Shown here: positions 44,967-52,951 of the stretch, in pieces
Numbering within the stretch: position 1 is the first letter of the stretch
How the letters are laid out: each line of letters begins with the position of its first letter
NCBI GenBank assembly: GCA_002329155.1
Contig: DCXY01000010.1
Location: forward strand, 47,811-111,810
Source of the DNA: Stenotrophomonas sp. UBA2124
GTDB taxonomy: Bacteria; Pseudomonadota; Gammaproteobacteria; Xanthomonadales; Xanthomonadaceae
DNA length: 64,000 nucleotides
Direction of reading: 5' to 3'
Notes under the pieces: model-generated
What the model was told of the DNA's origin: nothing
The model's database searches: none
What the model saw: the letters and a program-made list of their open reading frames with translations, nothing else
Position numbers and translations under genes: made by a program

Positions 44967-44995
44967 CCCGGGTGCGCTTTGCTTACCCGGGCTAC
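44967..44995 (-). repeat. Single GTAG REP-like palindrome
   Basis: One copy of the unit seen at 52-80 and 23304-23390, in reverse orientation (CCCGGGT arm to CTAC end), with a slightly altered loop. It lies between the suhB terminator and the htpX gene end. Confidence 0.75.
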
Positions 44996-45008
44996 GGGGC
45001 TCCAATGC

Positions 45009-45037
45009 AGAACGCCCGGCGCTGGGCCGGGCGTTCT
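45009..45037. terminator. 12-bp hairpin downstream of htpX
   Basis: Perfect arms AGAACGCCCGGC / GCCGGGCGTTCT with a five-base loop, 23 bases beyond the htpX stop. There is no T-run on the minus strand, so it may protect the mRNA end rather than terminate. Confidence 0.6.
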
Positions 45038-45059
45038 GGGTTCTGCGGCAGCGGGGCGA

Positions 45060-45926
45060 TCAGACCACGGTGCTCGAACGCAGCGCGGCAATGCGCTCTT
45101 CCAGCGGCGGGTGGCTCATGAACAGCTTCTTGGCCGCACCACCGGCAATGCCGAAGGCGGCAATCTGGGTCGGCAGCGTGCTCTGGCCGTGGTTGAGCTT
45201 CAGGCGCTCCAGCGCGGCAATCATCTTCTGACGGCCCGCCAGCGCCGCACCACCGTCATCGGCGCGAAACTCGCGGCGGCGCGAGAACCACATCGCGATC
45301 ATGGTCGCGAACAGGCCGAACACCATCTCCAGCACGAACACGATGATGTAGTACGCGAAACCACGGCCACCGCCCTCGCGGTTGCCCGACAGCGCGCTGT
45401 CGATGACGCCGCCCACCACGCGCGCCAGCACGATCACAAAGGTGTTGAGCACACCCTGCAGCAGCGCCATGGTGATCATGTCACCGTTGGCCACGTGCGA
45501 GATTTCGTGGCCCAGCACCGCTTCGGCCTCGTCCTCGCTCATGTTGTGCAGCAGGCCGGTGGACACCGCCACCAGCGCGTTGTTGCGGTTGGCGCCGGTG
45601 GCGAAGGCATTGATCTCCGGGGCGTCGTACACCGCCACTTCCGGCATGCCGATGCCGGCGGCCTTGGCCTGGCGGGCAACGGTGTCCAGCAGCCAGCGTT
45701 CGGTCTGGTTGCGCGGCTCGGTGATCACCACCGCACCGGTACCGCGCTTGGCCATGAACTTGGACAGCAGCAGCGAGATGATGGAGCCACCGAAACCGAA
45801 GATGGCCGCCATGACCAGCAGGCCGCTCATCTGCGACGGGTTCACGCCCAGCAGCGACATGACGATGCTCGCAAGGATCAGCACCGCGAAGTTGGTCAAC
45901 AGGAACAGCCCTATACGGGTAAACAT
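45060..45926 (-). CDS. htpX: Inner-membrane zinc protease HtpX
   Basis: M48 metallopeptidase for membrane-protein quality control. The 288-aa protein has two N-terminal membrane spans, the zinc motif HEISH near residue 140, two further hydrophobic segments and the later glutamate ligand in RREFRADDGGAALAG. Length and layout match E. coli HtpX. It is transcribed toward suhB and is divergent from gluQ. Confidence 0.95.
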   Translation of the reverse strand: MFTRIGLFLLTNFAVLILASIVMSLLGVNPSQMSGLLVMAAIFGFGGSIISLLLSKFMAKRGTGAVVITEPRNQTERWLLDTVARQAKAAGIGMPEVAVYDAPEINAFATGANRNNALVAVSTGLLHNMSEDEAEAVLGHEISHVANGDMITMALLQGVLNTFVIVLARVVGGVIDSALSGNREGGGRGFAYYIIVFVLEMVFGLFATMIAMWFSRRREFRADDGGAALAGRQKMIAALERLKLNHGQSTLPTQIAAFGIAGGAAKKLFMSHPPLEERIAALRSSTVV

Positions 45927-46017
45927 GGGATAAACCGTGTGAGAGAGGAAAACAGGATAAATCTGCGGTGCTGACAGGTTGAATTCAAGCGCATTTCTGA
46001 CCGACGATTCAGCTTAG

Positions 46018-46920
46018 ATGTCTTGCACTCCTTACCGCGGGCGCTTCGCCCCCTCCCCGACCGGCCCGCTCCACCTCGGGTCCATGCTGGCTGCCTTCGG
46101 CAGCTGGCTGCTTGCGCGCCATGCGGGCGGCCAGTGGCTGGTACGCATCGAGGACGTGGACCCCCCACGCGAGGTGGCCGGCGCCGCCACCCTCCAGCTG
46201 CAGACGCTGGCCGCCTACGGCCTGCATGCCGATGCACCGGTGCAGTACCAGAGCCGGCGGCACGCCTTGTACCAGGCCGCGCTCGACCAGCTACTGGCCC
46301 AGGGCAAGGCCTTCGCCTGCCATTGCAGCCGCAGTGACCTGGCCGAGCAGCACGGCATCCACCGCCACTGCGCCGCCCATCAGCTGCGCGCCCACCCTGC
46401 GGTGCGCCTGCAGGTGCCCGATGGCAGCCACATTGCGTTCGACGATGGCCTGCAGGGCCGCATCGCGCAGCAGGTGGACACGGAGGTCGGCGATTTCGTG
46501 CTGTTGCGTGCCGATGGCTGCTGGGCCTACCAGCTGGCGGTAGTGGTTGATGATGCCGACCAGGGCATCACCGACGTGGTGCGCGGCGCCGACCTGGTGG
46601 ACTCCACGCCGCGCCAGATTCTGCTGCAGCAGGCACTGGCCCTACCAACCCCGCGCTATCTTCACCTTCCGCTGTTGCTGGATGACAGCGGCCACAAGCT
46701 TTCCAAATCGCTGGCTGCCATGCCGGTCGGCAGCGAGGCACCGTTGCCGGTACTGCGCTGGCTCTGGTCCGCGCTGGGCCAGGCGCCCGGTGAACTGGAT
46801 GCTGCAGCCAGCGTCCCCGAGCTGCTGCAGCATGCCGTGGCGGCCTTCCGGCCAGAGCGGTTGCGCAAGGCGTCCCTGCAGGCCAGCCAACCGCCCCCGG
46901 CCGGCGCCCAGTTTCATTAG
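46018..46920 (+). CDS. gluQ: Glutamyl-Q tRNA(Asp) synthetase
   Basis: Truncated GluRS paralogue that attaches glutamate to queuosine at position 34 of tRNA-Asp. It is 300 aa, with the HIGH-type motif RFAPSPTGPLHLGSML at the N-terminus and KLSKS near residue 240. A partial zinc-binding cluster ACHCSR...HRHC is visible. The C-terminal anticodon-binding domain of true GluRS is missing, as expected. It is followed by phaB after 41 bases. Confidence 0.93.
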   Translation: MSCTPYRGRFAPSPTGPLHLGSMLAAFGSWLLARHAGGQWLVRIEDVDPPREVAGAATLQLQTLAAYGLHADAPVQYQSRRHALYQAALDQLLAQGKAFACHCSRSDLAEQHGIHRHCAAHQLRAHPAVRLQVPDGSHIAFDDGLQGRIAQQVDTEVGDFVLLRADGCWAYQLAVVVDDADQGITDVVRGADLVDSTPRQILLQQALALPTPRYLHLPLLLDDSGHKLSKSLAAMPVGSEAPLPVLRWLWSALGQAPGELDAAASVPELLQHAVAAFRPERLRKASLQASQPPPAGAQFH

Positions 46921-46961
46921 AATCGTCCGTTCACCGCGCTTTCGCCCTGGAGCTACAGCCC

Positions 46962-47702
46962 ATGACATCCCGCGTCGCACTGGTCACCGGTGGTACCGGC
47001 GGCATCGGCACCGCCATCTGCCAACGCCTGGCCGACCAGGGCCACCGTGTTGCCACCAACTTCCGCAACGCCGAAAAGGCGCAGCAATGGCAGCAGAAAA
47101 TGCGCGAACAGGGCTACGACATCGCCCTGTTCCACGGCGACGTGGCCGACCCCACCAGTGGCCGTGCCCTGATCGAAGCCGTTGAAGCGCAGCTGGGCCC
47201 GGTGGAAATCCTGGTGAACAACGCCGGCATCACCCGCGACACCACCTTCCACCGCATGAGCCCGGAGCAGTGGCACGAGGTGATCAACACCAACCTCAAC
47301 TCGGTGTTCAACGTGACCCGCCCGGTCATCGAGGGCATGCGCAAGCGTGGCTGGGGCCGGGTGATCCAGATCAGCTCCATCAATGGCCTGAAGGGCCAGT
47401 ACGGCCAGGCCAACTATGCCGCGGCCAAGGCCGGCATGCACGGCTTCACCATCTCCCTTGCGCGCGAAAACGCTGGCTTCGGCATCACCGTCAACACCAT
47501 CTCGCCGGGCTATGTGGCCACCGACATGGTGATGGCAGTGCCAGAGGAAGTGCGCGCCAAGATCATCGCCGACATTCCCACCGGCCGCCTCGGCAAGCCG
47601 GAGGAGATTGCCTATGCGGTGGCTTTCCTGGTGGCCGACGAAGCATCGTGGATCACCGGCTCCAACCTGGACATCAACGGCGGCCACCACATGGGCTGGT
47701 GA
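46962..47702 (+). CDS. phaB: Acetoacetyl-CoA reductase
   Basis: NADPH-dependent short-chain dehydrogenase producing (R)-3-hydroxybutyryl-CoA for polyhydroxybutyrate. It is 246 aa, with TGGTGGIGTAI, NNAGITRD, the catalytic Ser in ISSINGLKGQ and the Y-x-x-x-K motif in NYAAAKAGMHGF. It ends in GGHHMGW, as PhaB-type enzymes do. The next gene is the PHA regulator phaR; no PHA synthase is in the window. Confidence 0.9.
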   Translation: MTSRVALVTGGTGGIGTAICQRLADQGHRVATNFRNAEKAQQWQQKMREQGYDIALFHGDVADPTSGRALIEAVEAQLGPVEILVNNAGITRDTTFHRMSPEQWHEVINTNLNSVFNVTRPVIEGMRKRGWGRVIQISSINGLKGQYGQANYAAAKAGMHGFTISLARENAGFGITVNTISPGYVATDMVMAVPEEVRAKIIADIPTGRLGKPEEIAYAVAFLVADEASWITGSNLDINGGHHMGW

Positions 47703-47860
47703 GGCTACGCAGCACGCACGGCCATGCTGCAGGGTATGGCTGCCAGTGCTGCGCAACATGTTTTTTTACGCCAATTCTCCTTGCACCCCCTACTTCTGGC
47801 GGTTGCAAGCCCTGCTGCACTGCGCCATGCTGGGCGCCTACCGTGACGAGTGACTGCTTA

Positions 47861-48379
47861 ATGGCTGCGACCCGCATCATCAAGAAGTATCCGAACCGCC
47901 GGCTCTATGACACCGAGATTTCCAGCTACATCACCATCGAGGATGTGCGCCAGCTGATCCTGGACGGCGAGGATTTCGAGGTGCGCGATGCCAAGAGCGG
48001 TGAGGACCTGACCCGTTCGGTGCTGCTGCAGATCATTGCCGACAAGGAGCAGGACGGTGAGCCGATGCTGTCCACGCAGTTGTTGAGCCAGCTGATCCGC
48101 TTCTACGGTGACTCGCTGCAGGGTTTCATGGGCAACTATCTGGAGCGCAGCATGCAGGTGTTCCTGGACCAGCAGCAGCAGTTCCGCCAGCAGATGGGCA
48201 GCCTGCTCGGGCAGACGCCGTGGGCCATGATGAACCAGCTCACCGAGCGCAACCTGGAGCTGTGGCAGGAATTCCAGCGCAACATGGGCGCCGGCTTCGG
48301 CAACCGCCCGGCCGCACCGGGCGCCAAGCCCGCCGAAACACCGCCCCCGGGCAGCGGCAAGAGCCGCGGCAACCGCTGA
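47861..48379 (+). CDS. phaR: Polyhydroxyalkanoate synthesis repressor PhaR
   Basis: A 172-aa regulator with the PHB/PHA accumulation regulator DNA-binding domain at the N-terminus (RIIKKYPNRRLYDTEISSYIT), then the repressor domain (QLIRFYGDSLQGFMGNYLERSMQ) and a Gln-rich amphipathic part. PhaR binds both DNA and nascent PHB granules in other bacteria. The 158-bp gap after phaB holds several CTGC repeats that might be its binding site (weak inference). A terminator follows directly. Confidence 0.92.
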   Translation: MAATRIIKKYPNRRLYDTEISSYITIEDVRQLILDGEDFEVRDAKSGEDLTRSVLLQIIADKEQDGEPMLSTQLLSQLIRFYGDSLQGFMGNYLERSMQVFLDQQQQFRQQMGSLLGQTPWAMMNQLTERNLELWQEFQRNMGAGFGNRPAAPGAKPAETPPPGSGKSRGNR

Positions 48380-48385
48380 ATGAAC

Positions 48386-48409
48386 AAGCCGGCGCAAGCC
48401 GGCTTTTTT
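48386..48409 (+). terminator. Rho-independent terminator of phaR
   Basis: Perfect 8-bp stem AAGCCGGC / GCCGGCTT with a GCAA tetraloop and a six-T run, seven bases after the phaR stop. Confidence 0.93.
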
Positions 48410-48490
48410 GTTGCTGCAGGTTGCAGCCGGAGGCTGGGCAGCACCGAGCCTGCCCGCGTTATTCGCGCCCGAGTTCGCCGCTCCAGCCCA

Positions 48491-48520
48491 TGAAAAAACC
48501 CGCCATGAGGCGGGCTTTTC
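48491..48520 (-). terminator. Rho-independent terminator of guaA
   Basis: On the minus strand CCCGCC pairs with GGCGGG around TCAT, followed by six T residues, 22 bases beyond the guaA stop. Confidence 0.85.
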
Positions 48521-48541
48521 AAACCAGGGCCGAACGCCCGA

Positions 48542-50107
48542 TCACTCCCACTCGATCGTCGCCGGCGGCTTGCCGGAGATGTCGTAGACCACGCGCGAAA
48601 CACCACGCAGCTCGTTGATGATGCGGTTGGACACGCGGCCGAGGAAGTCATACGGCAGGTGTGCCCAGTGCGCGGTCATGAAGTCGATGGTCTCCACCGC
48701 ACGTAGTGCGATCACCCACTCATAGGCTCGTGCATCGCCCACCACGCCCACCGACTTCACCGGCAGGAACACCGCAAAGGCCTGGCTGGTCTTGTCATAC
48801 AGATCAGCGGCGCGCAGTTCTTCGATGAAGATGGCATCGGCCTTGGCCAGCAGCTCGGCGTACTCGCGCTTCACTTCGCCCAGGATGCGTACACCCAGGC
48901 CCGGACCCGGGAACGGATGGCGGTAGACCATCGCGCGCGGCAGGCCGAGTTCGACACCCAGGCGGCGCACTTCGTCCTTGAACAGTTCGCGCAGCGGCTC
49001 CACCAGCTTGAGCTTCATGTCTTCCGGCAGGCCACCCACGTTGTGGTGGCTCTTGATGACATGCGCCTTGCCGGTCTTGCTGCCCGCCGACTCGATCACG
49101 TCCGGGTAGATGGTGCCTTGCGCCAGCCACTTGGCGTTGCTGAGCTTGTTCGACTCCTCGTCGAAGATCTGCACGAACAGGTTGCCGATGATCTTGCGCT
49201 TGGCTTCCGGGTCGCTGACGCCTTCCAGTGCCTTGAAATAGCGGTCGGCGGCGTTCACGCGCACGACCTTCACGCCCATGTTGTCGGCCATCATCTTCAT
49301 GACCTGGTCGCCTTCCTGCCAGCGCAGCAGGCCGGTATCGACGAACACGCAGGTCAGCTGCTGGCCGATGGCCTTGTGCAGCAGTGCGGCCACCACCGAG
49401 GAATCAACGCCACCTGACAGGCCCAGGATCACCTCGTCGCTGCCCACCTGCTCGCGCACGCGCGCGATCTGGTCGTCGATGATGTTGGCGGCGGTCCACA
49501 GCGTGGCGCAGCCGCAGATGTCGGTGACAAAACGCTTGAGCAGCGCCGAGCCCTGCTTGGTATGGGTGACTTCCGGATGGAACTGCACGCCGTACCACTG
49601 CTTGTCCTCGTTGGCCATCGCGGCCACCGGAATGCGGTCGGTGGTGGCGGTGATGGTGAAGCCCGGCGGCACCTGCGAAACGTGGTCGCCATGGCTCATC
49701 CACACGTCCAGACGCGGCTCGCCGCCGTGGTCGGACAGACCACCCAGCAGCGCGTCGTTACCGTGCAGCTTCACTTCGGCATGGCCGAACTCGCGCTGGT
49801 CGGCCCCCTCGGTGGCGCCCCCCAGCTGCTTGGCCATGGTCTGCAGGCCGTAGCAGATGCCCAGCAGCGGCAGGCCGCTGTCGAATACTTCCTGCGGCGC
49901 GGCTGGCGCACCCGGCAGCGTGGTGGTTTCGGGGCCACCGGACAGGATGATGCCCTTGGCGCCGAACGCCGCGATCTCGGCCGGATCATGGTCCCATGCC
50001 CAGATTTCACAATACACGCCGAACTCGCGGATGCGGCGCGCGATCAGCTGCGTGTACTGCGCGCCGAAATCAAGGATGAGGATCTTGTCGTTATGGATGT
50101 TGGTCAT
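48542..50107 (-). CDS. guaA: GMP synthase (glutamine-hydrolysing)
   Basis: Converts XMP to GMP with glutamine and ATP. It is 521 aa: an N-terminal class I amidotransferase domain (catalytic Cys in GICYGLQTMA; FHPEVTHT with the catalytic His), the PP-loop LSGGVDSSVVAALL near residue 230, and the C-terminal dimerisation domain (GPGLGVRILGEVKREY). It lies downstream of guaB, separated by a 111-bp gap containing an inverted repeat. Confidence 0.97.
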   Translation of the reverse strand: MTNIHNDKILILDFGAQYTQLIARRIREFGVYCEIWAWDHDPAEIAAFGAKGIILSGGPETTTLPGAPAAPQEVFDSGLPLLGICYGLQTMAKQLGGATEGADQREFGHAEVKLHGNDALLGGLSDHGGEPRLDVWMSHGDHVSQVPPGFTITATTDRIPVAAMANEDKQWYGVQFHPEVTHTKQGSALLKRFVTDICGCATLWTAANIIDDQIARVREQVGSDEVILGLSGGVDSSVVAALLHKAIGQQLTCVFVDTGLLRWQEGDQVMKMMADNMGVKVVRVNAADRYFKALEGVSDPEAKRKIIGNLFVQIFDEESNKLSNAKWLAQGTIYPDVIESAGSKTGKAHVIKSHHNVGGLPEDMKLKLVEPLRELFKDEVRRLGVELGLPRAMVYRHPFPGPGLGVRILGEVKREYAELLAKADAIFIEELRAADLYDKTSQAFAVFLPVKSVGVVGDARAYEWVIALRAVETIDFMTAHWAHLPYDFLGRVSNRIINELRGVSRVVYDISGKPPATIEWE

Positions 50108-50169
50108 GGCGCCAGAAGCTGGTGATGAGAAACGAGGAACGGGGAATGCGCTGCGGGGAGCCTATAGAG

Positions 50170-50205
50170 AAAGAGGAACGGGACACTGGTTCCTCGTTCC
50201 TCTTT
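50170..50205. repeat. Inverted repeat between guaB and guaA
   Basis: AAAGAGGAACG (50170-50180) and CGTTCCTCTTT (50195-50205) form an 11-bp perfect stem with a 14-base loop. A related AACGAGGAACG is found about 40 bases away at 50127-50137. It could pause or partly end transcription between guaB and guaA. Confidence 0.7.
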
Positions 50206-50218
50206 ACTCCGTGCCGCG

Positions 50219-51676
50219 TCAGGCGCGGTAGTTCGGCGGTTCCTTGGTGATCTGCACGTCATGGACGTGGCTCTCACGCTGGCCGGCGCCGCTGATCTTG
50301 ACGAAGTTGGGCTTGGTGCGCATTTCTTCGATGGTGGCGCAGCCCACGTAACCCATGGTGGCGCGCAGGCCGCCGATGAGCTGGTGGATGATGCCGCCCA
50401 CCGGCCCGCGGTACGGCACGCGGCCTTCGATGCCTTCCGGCACCAGCTTGTCGGCGGTGGCGGCGTCCTGGAAGTAACGGTCCTTGGACCCCTTCTCCAT
50501 CGCAGCCAGCGAACCCATGCCGCGGTAGCTCTTGTACGAACGGCCCTGGAACAGCTCGGTCTCGCCCGGCGATTCCTCGGTACCGGCCAGCAGGCCACCG
50601 ATCATCACGGTCGATGCACCGGCGGCCAGCGCCTTGCCGATGTCACCAGAGTAGCGGATGCCACCGTCGGCGATCAGCGGGATGCGATCCTGCAGCGCCT
50701 CGGCCACCAGGTCGATGGCGGTCACCTGCGGCACGCCGACACCGGCGACCACGCGGGTGGTGCAGATCGAGCCCGGGCCGATGCCCACCTTGACCGCGTC
50801 GGCACCGCTGTCCAGCAGCGCCAGTGCGGCGTCGCCGGTGCAGATATTGCCGCCGATGACCTGCACATGCGGGAAGTTCTTCTTGACCCAGCTGACGCGG
50901 TCCAGCACACCCTGCGAATGGCCGTGCGCGGTGTCCACCACCAGCACGTCCACGCCGGCGGCGACCAGCGCCTCGACGCGGCGGTCGGTATCGCCGCCCA
51001 CGCCCACCGCAGCGCCTACCAGCAGCCGCGTGGCGGCGTCCTTGGCGGCGTTGGGGTTGTCGGTCTTCTTCTGGATGTCCTTGACGGTGATCAGGCCGCG
51101 CAGTTCAAACGCATCGTTGACCACCAGCACCTTTTCGATGCGGTTACGGTGCAGCAGGCCCAACACTTCGTCCGAGGCCGCGCCTTCCTTCACCGTGACC
51201 AGGCGATCCTTCTTGGTCATGATGTGGCGGACCGGGTCGTCCAGCTCGGTCTCGAAGCGCATGTCACGGTGGGTGACGATGCCGGCCAGCAGCCCGTCGC
51301 TGCCCACCACCGGCACGCCGGAGATGTTGTGCGCCTGGGTCAGCGCCAGCACGTCGCGGATGCTGGTTTCCGGGCCAACGGTGATCGGGTCGCGGATCAC
51401 GCCGGACTCGAACTTCTTGACCTTGGCCACTTCGGCGGCCTGCTGTTCCAGCGTCAGGTTCTTGTGGACGATGCCGATGCCGCCAAGCTGGGCCATGGCG
51501 ATGGCCAGGCGGGCTTCGGTGACGGTGTCCATGGCGGCCGAAACGATCGGCAGCTTCAACCGCAGCTCGCGCGTCAGGCGCGTCCCGAGGTCAACGTCCT
51601 TGGGCAGGACAATGGAGTGAGCGGGGACGAGGGAAACGTCGTCGTACGTTAGTGCTTCAGCCTGGATGCGCAGCAT
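50219..51676 (-). CDS. guaB: IMP dehydrogenase
   Basis: NAD-dependent oxidation of IMP to XMP, the committed step to GMP. It is 485 aa: N-terminal barrel half (MLRIQAEALTYDDVSLVPAHS), two inserted CBS domains at about residues 95-200, and the catalytic loop GSICTTRVVAGVG with the active cysteine. The start at MLRI follows the family; an ATG 11 codons upstream has a weak AGGG before it. It is upstream of guaA and probably shares its transcript. Confidence 0.96.
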   Translation of the reverse strand: MLRIQAEALTYDDVSLVPAHSIVLPKDVDLGTRLTRELRLKLPIVSAAMDTVTEARLAIAMAQLGGIGIVHKNLTLEQQAAEVAKVKKFESGVIRDPITVGPETSIRDVLALTQAHNISGVPVVGSDGLLAGIVTHRDMRFETELDDPVRHIMTKKDRLVTVKEGAASDEVLGLLHRNRIEKVLVVNDAFELRGLITVKDIQKKTDNPNAAKDAATRLLVGAAVGVGGDTDRRVEALVAAGVDVLVVDTAHGHSQGVLDRVSWVKKNFPHVQVIGGNICTGDAALALLDSGADAVKVGIGPGSICTTRVVAGVGVPQVTAIDLVAEALQDRIPLIADGGIRYSGDIGKALAAGASTVMIGGLLAGTEESPGETELFQGRSYKSYRGMGSLAAMEKGSKDRYFQDAATADKLVPEGIEGRVPYRGPVGGIIHQLIGGLRATMGYVGCATIEEMRTKPNFVKISGAGQRESHVHDVQITKEPPNYRA

Positions 51677-51800
51677 CGGCGTGCCCGGATATGTGGGGAA
51701 GCGCGACATTTTACCCTGATTCACCCGCTGATGGCAGGGGGCCGGTGCGACGCAGTGTCGCGCTGGCGTCTGGGCTGGGACGGCTTTCACCCCTCCCCGG

Positions 51801-51899
51801 CCCTCCCCTTGGCTGCGCCAAAGGGAGGGAGTTTTCACGCGATCGTCCGGATTGCAGCAATGCCGCTTCTGCCCCCTCCCTTTGGCAAAGCCAAGGGGG
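51801..51899. repeat. CT-rich repeat hairpins upstream of guaB
   Basis: Two related hairpins at 51801-51829 (arms CCCTCCCCTTGGC / GCCAAAGGGAGGG) and 51872-51899, within a G/C-skewed stretch that runs to about 51977. They share the CCCTCCC/GGGAGGG theme of the argG-flanking elements, here with a TTTGGC/GCCAAA inner arm, a second variant of the family. They lie between folD and guaB, which are co-directional. Confidence 0.65.
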
Positions 51900-51999
51900 T
51901 GAAGGCGGCCGCATACGCGCCACTGGCGCGTGGGCGGATGAACGCCCGGAGGGCCGGACGGGTTGGGGAGGGGTAAAAGAAAGCTCTACCGAAGCCCCC

Positions 52000-52884
52000 T
52001 CAACCCGCCGCCTCGGCCGCCTCGATCGTGTTCTGCATCAGCGTGGCCACGGTCATCGGGCCGACGCCGCCCGGCACCGGGGTGATCCAGCTGGCGCGCT
52101 GTGCGGCGGCCTCGAAGCCCACGTCGCCCACCAGACGCCCATCGTCCAGCCGGTTGATGCCCACGTCGATCACCACCGCGCCCGGCTTCACCCATTCACC
52201 CGGGATCAGCTGCGGAATGCCCACCGCCACCACGAGGATGTCGGCGTTGCGCACGGCCTGCTCCAGCACGTCCTTGGGCGTGAACTTGTGGCAGCTGGTG
52301 ACGGTGCAGCCGGCGATCAGCAGCTCCAGCCCCATCGGGCGGCCCACATGGTTGCTGACGCCCACGATGGTGGCGTTGCGGCCACGCACCGGCTGGTCGG
52401 TATGGCCCAGCAGCGTGGTGATGCCACGCGGGGTGCAGGGGCGCAGGCCGAACTCACGCAGGGCCAGATGGCCCACGTTCTGCGGGTGGAAGCCGTCCAC
52501 GTCCTTGCGCGGGTCGATGCGCTGGATCAGCCGGTTGGCGTCGGCGATGCCCGGCAGCGGCAGCTGGATCAGGATGCCGTTGATCTTCGGGTCGGCGTTG
52601 AGCTGGTCGATCAGCTCCAGCAGCTGGGCCTCGCTGGTGCCTTCCGGCAGGTCGTAATCGAACGCTTCGATGCCCACCTTTTCGGCGGCACGGCGCTTGT
52701 TGCGCACGTACACCGCCGAGGCCGGGTCACCGCCTACCAGCACCACGGCAAGCCCGGGCCGGGACTTGCCGGCCGCCAGGCGCGCGTCCACCCGCAGCTT
52801 CAGGTCATCAAGCAGGTCTTCGGCGATACGGCGGCCGTCAAGGATGCGGGAAGTCTGCGCGGGGGCGTCGGCGGGTACGGTCAT
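52000..52884 (-). CDS. folD: Methylenetetrahydrofolate dehydrogenase/cyclohydrolase
   Basis: Bifunctional enzyme interconverting methylene-, methenyl- and formyl-tetrahydrofolate, supplying one-carbon units for purines. It is 294 aa, with the catalytic Lys in YVRNKRRAAEKVGI, the signature GILIQLPLPG and the C-terminal TPVPGGVGPMTVATL. The ATG at 52884 gives the usual length; longer frames upstream are not needed. The next genes downstream are guaB and guaA, also of purine metabolism. Confidence 0.95.
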   Translation of the reverse strand: MTVPADAPAQTSRILDGRRIAEDLLDDLKLRVDARLAAGKSRPGLAVVLVGGDPASAVYVRNKRRAAEKVGIEAFDYDLPEGTSEAQLLELIDQLNADPKINGILIQLPLPGIADANRLIQRIDPRKDVDGFHPQNVGHLALREFGLRPCTPRGITTLLGHTDQPVRGRNATIVGVSNHVGRPMGLELLIAGCTVTSCHKFTPKDVLEQAVRNADILVVAVGIPQLIPGEWVKPGAVVIDVGINRLDDGRLVGDVGFEAAAQRASWITPVPGGVGPMTVATLMQNTIEAAEAAG

Positions 52885-52951
52885 GGGGCACGGGCAGCAA
52901 TTGCGGGGATGGGTATTGTCCCCGATTACGGCAGGCGCCACACGCGGCAGG

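Noticed and set aside
47703..47860. PhaR operator in the phaB-phaR gap
   Set aside because: Several CTGC/GCAG motifs are present, but such words are frequent in this genome and their spacing does not clearly match a published site.
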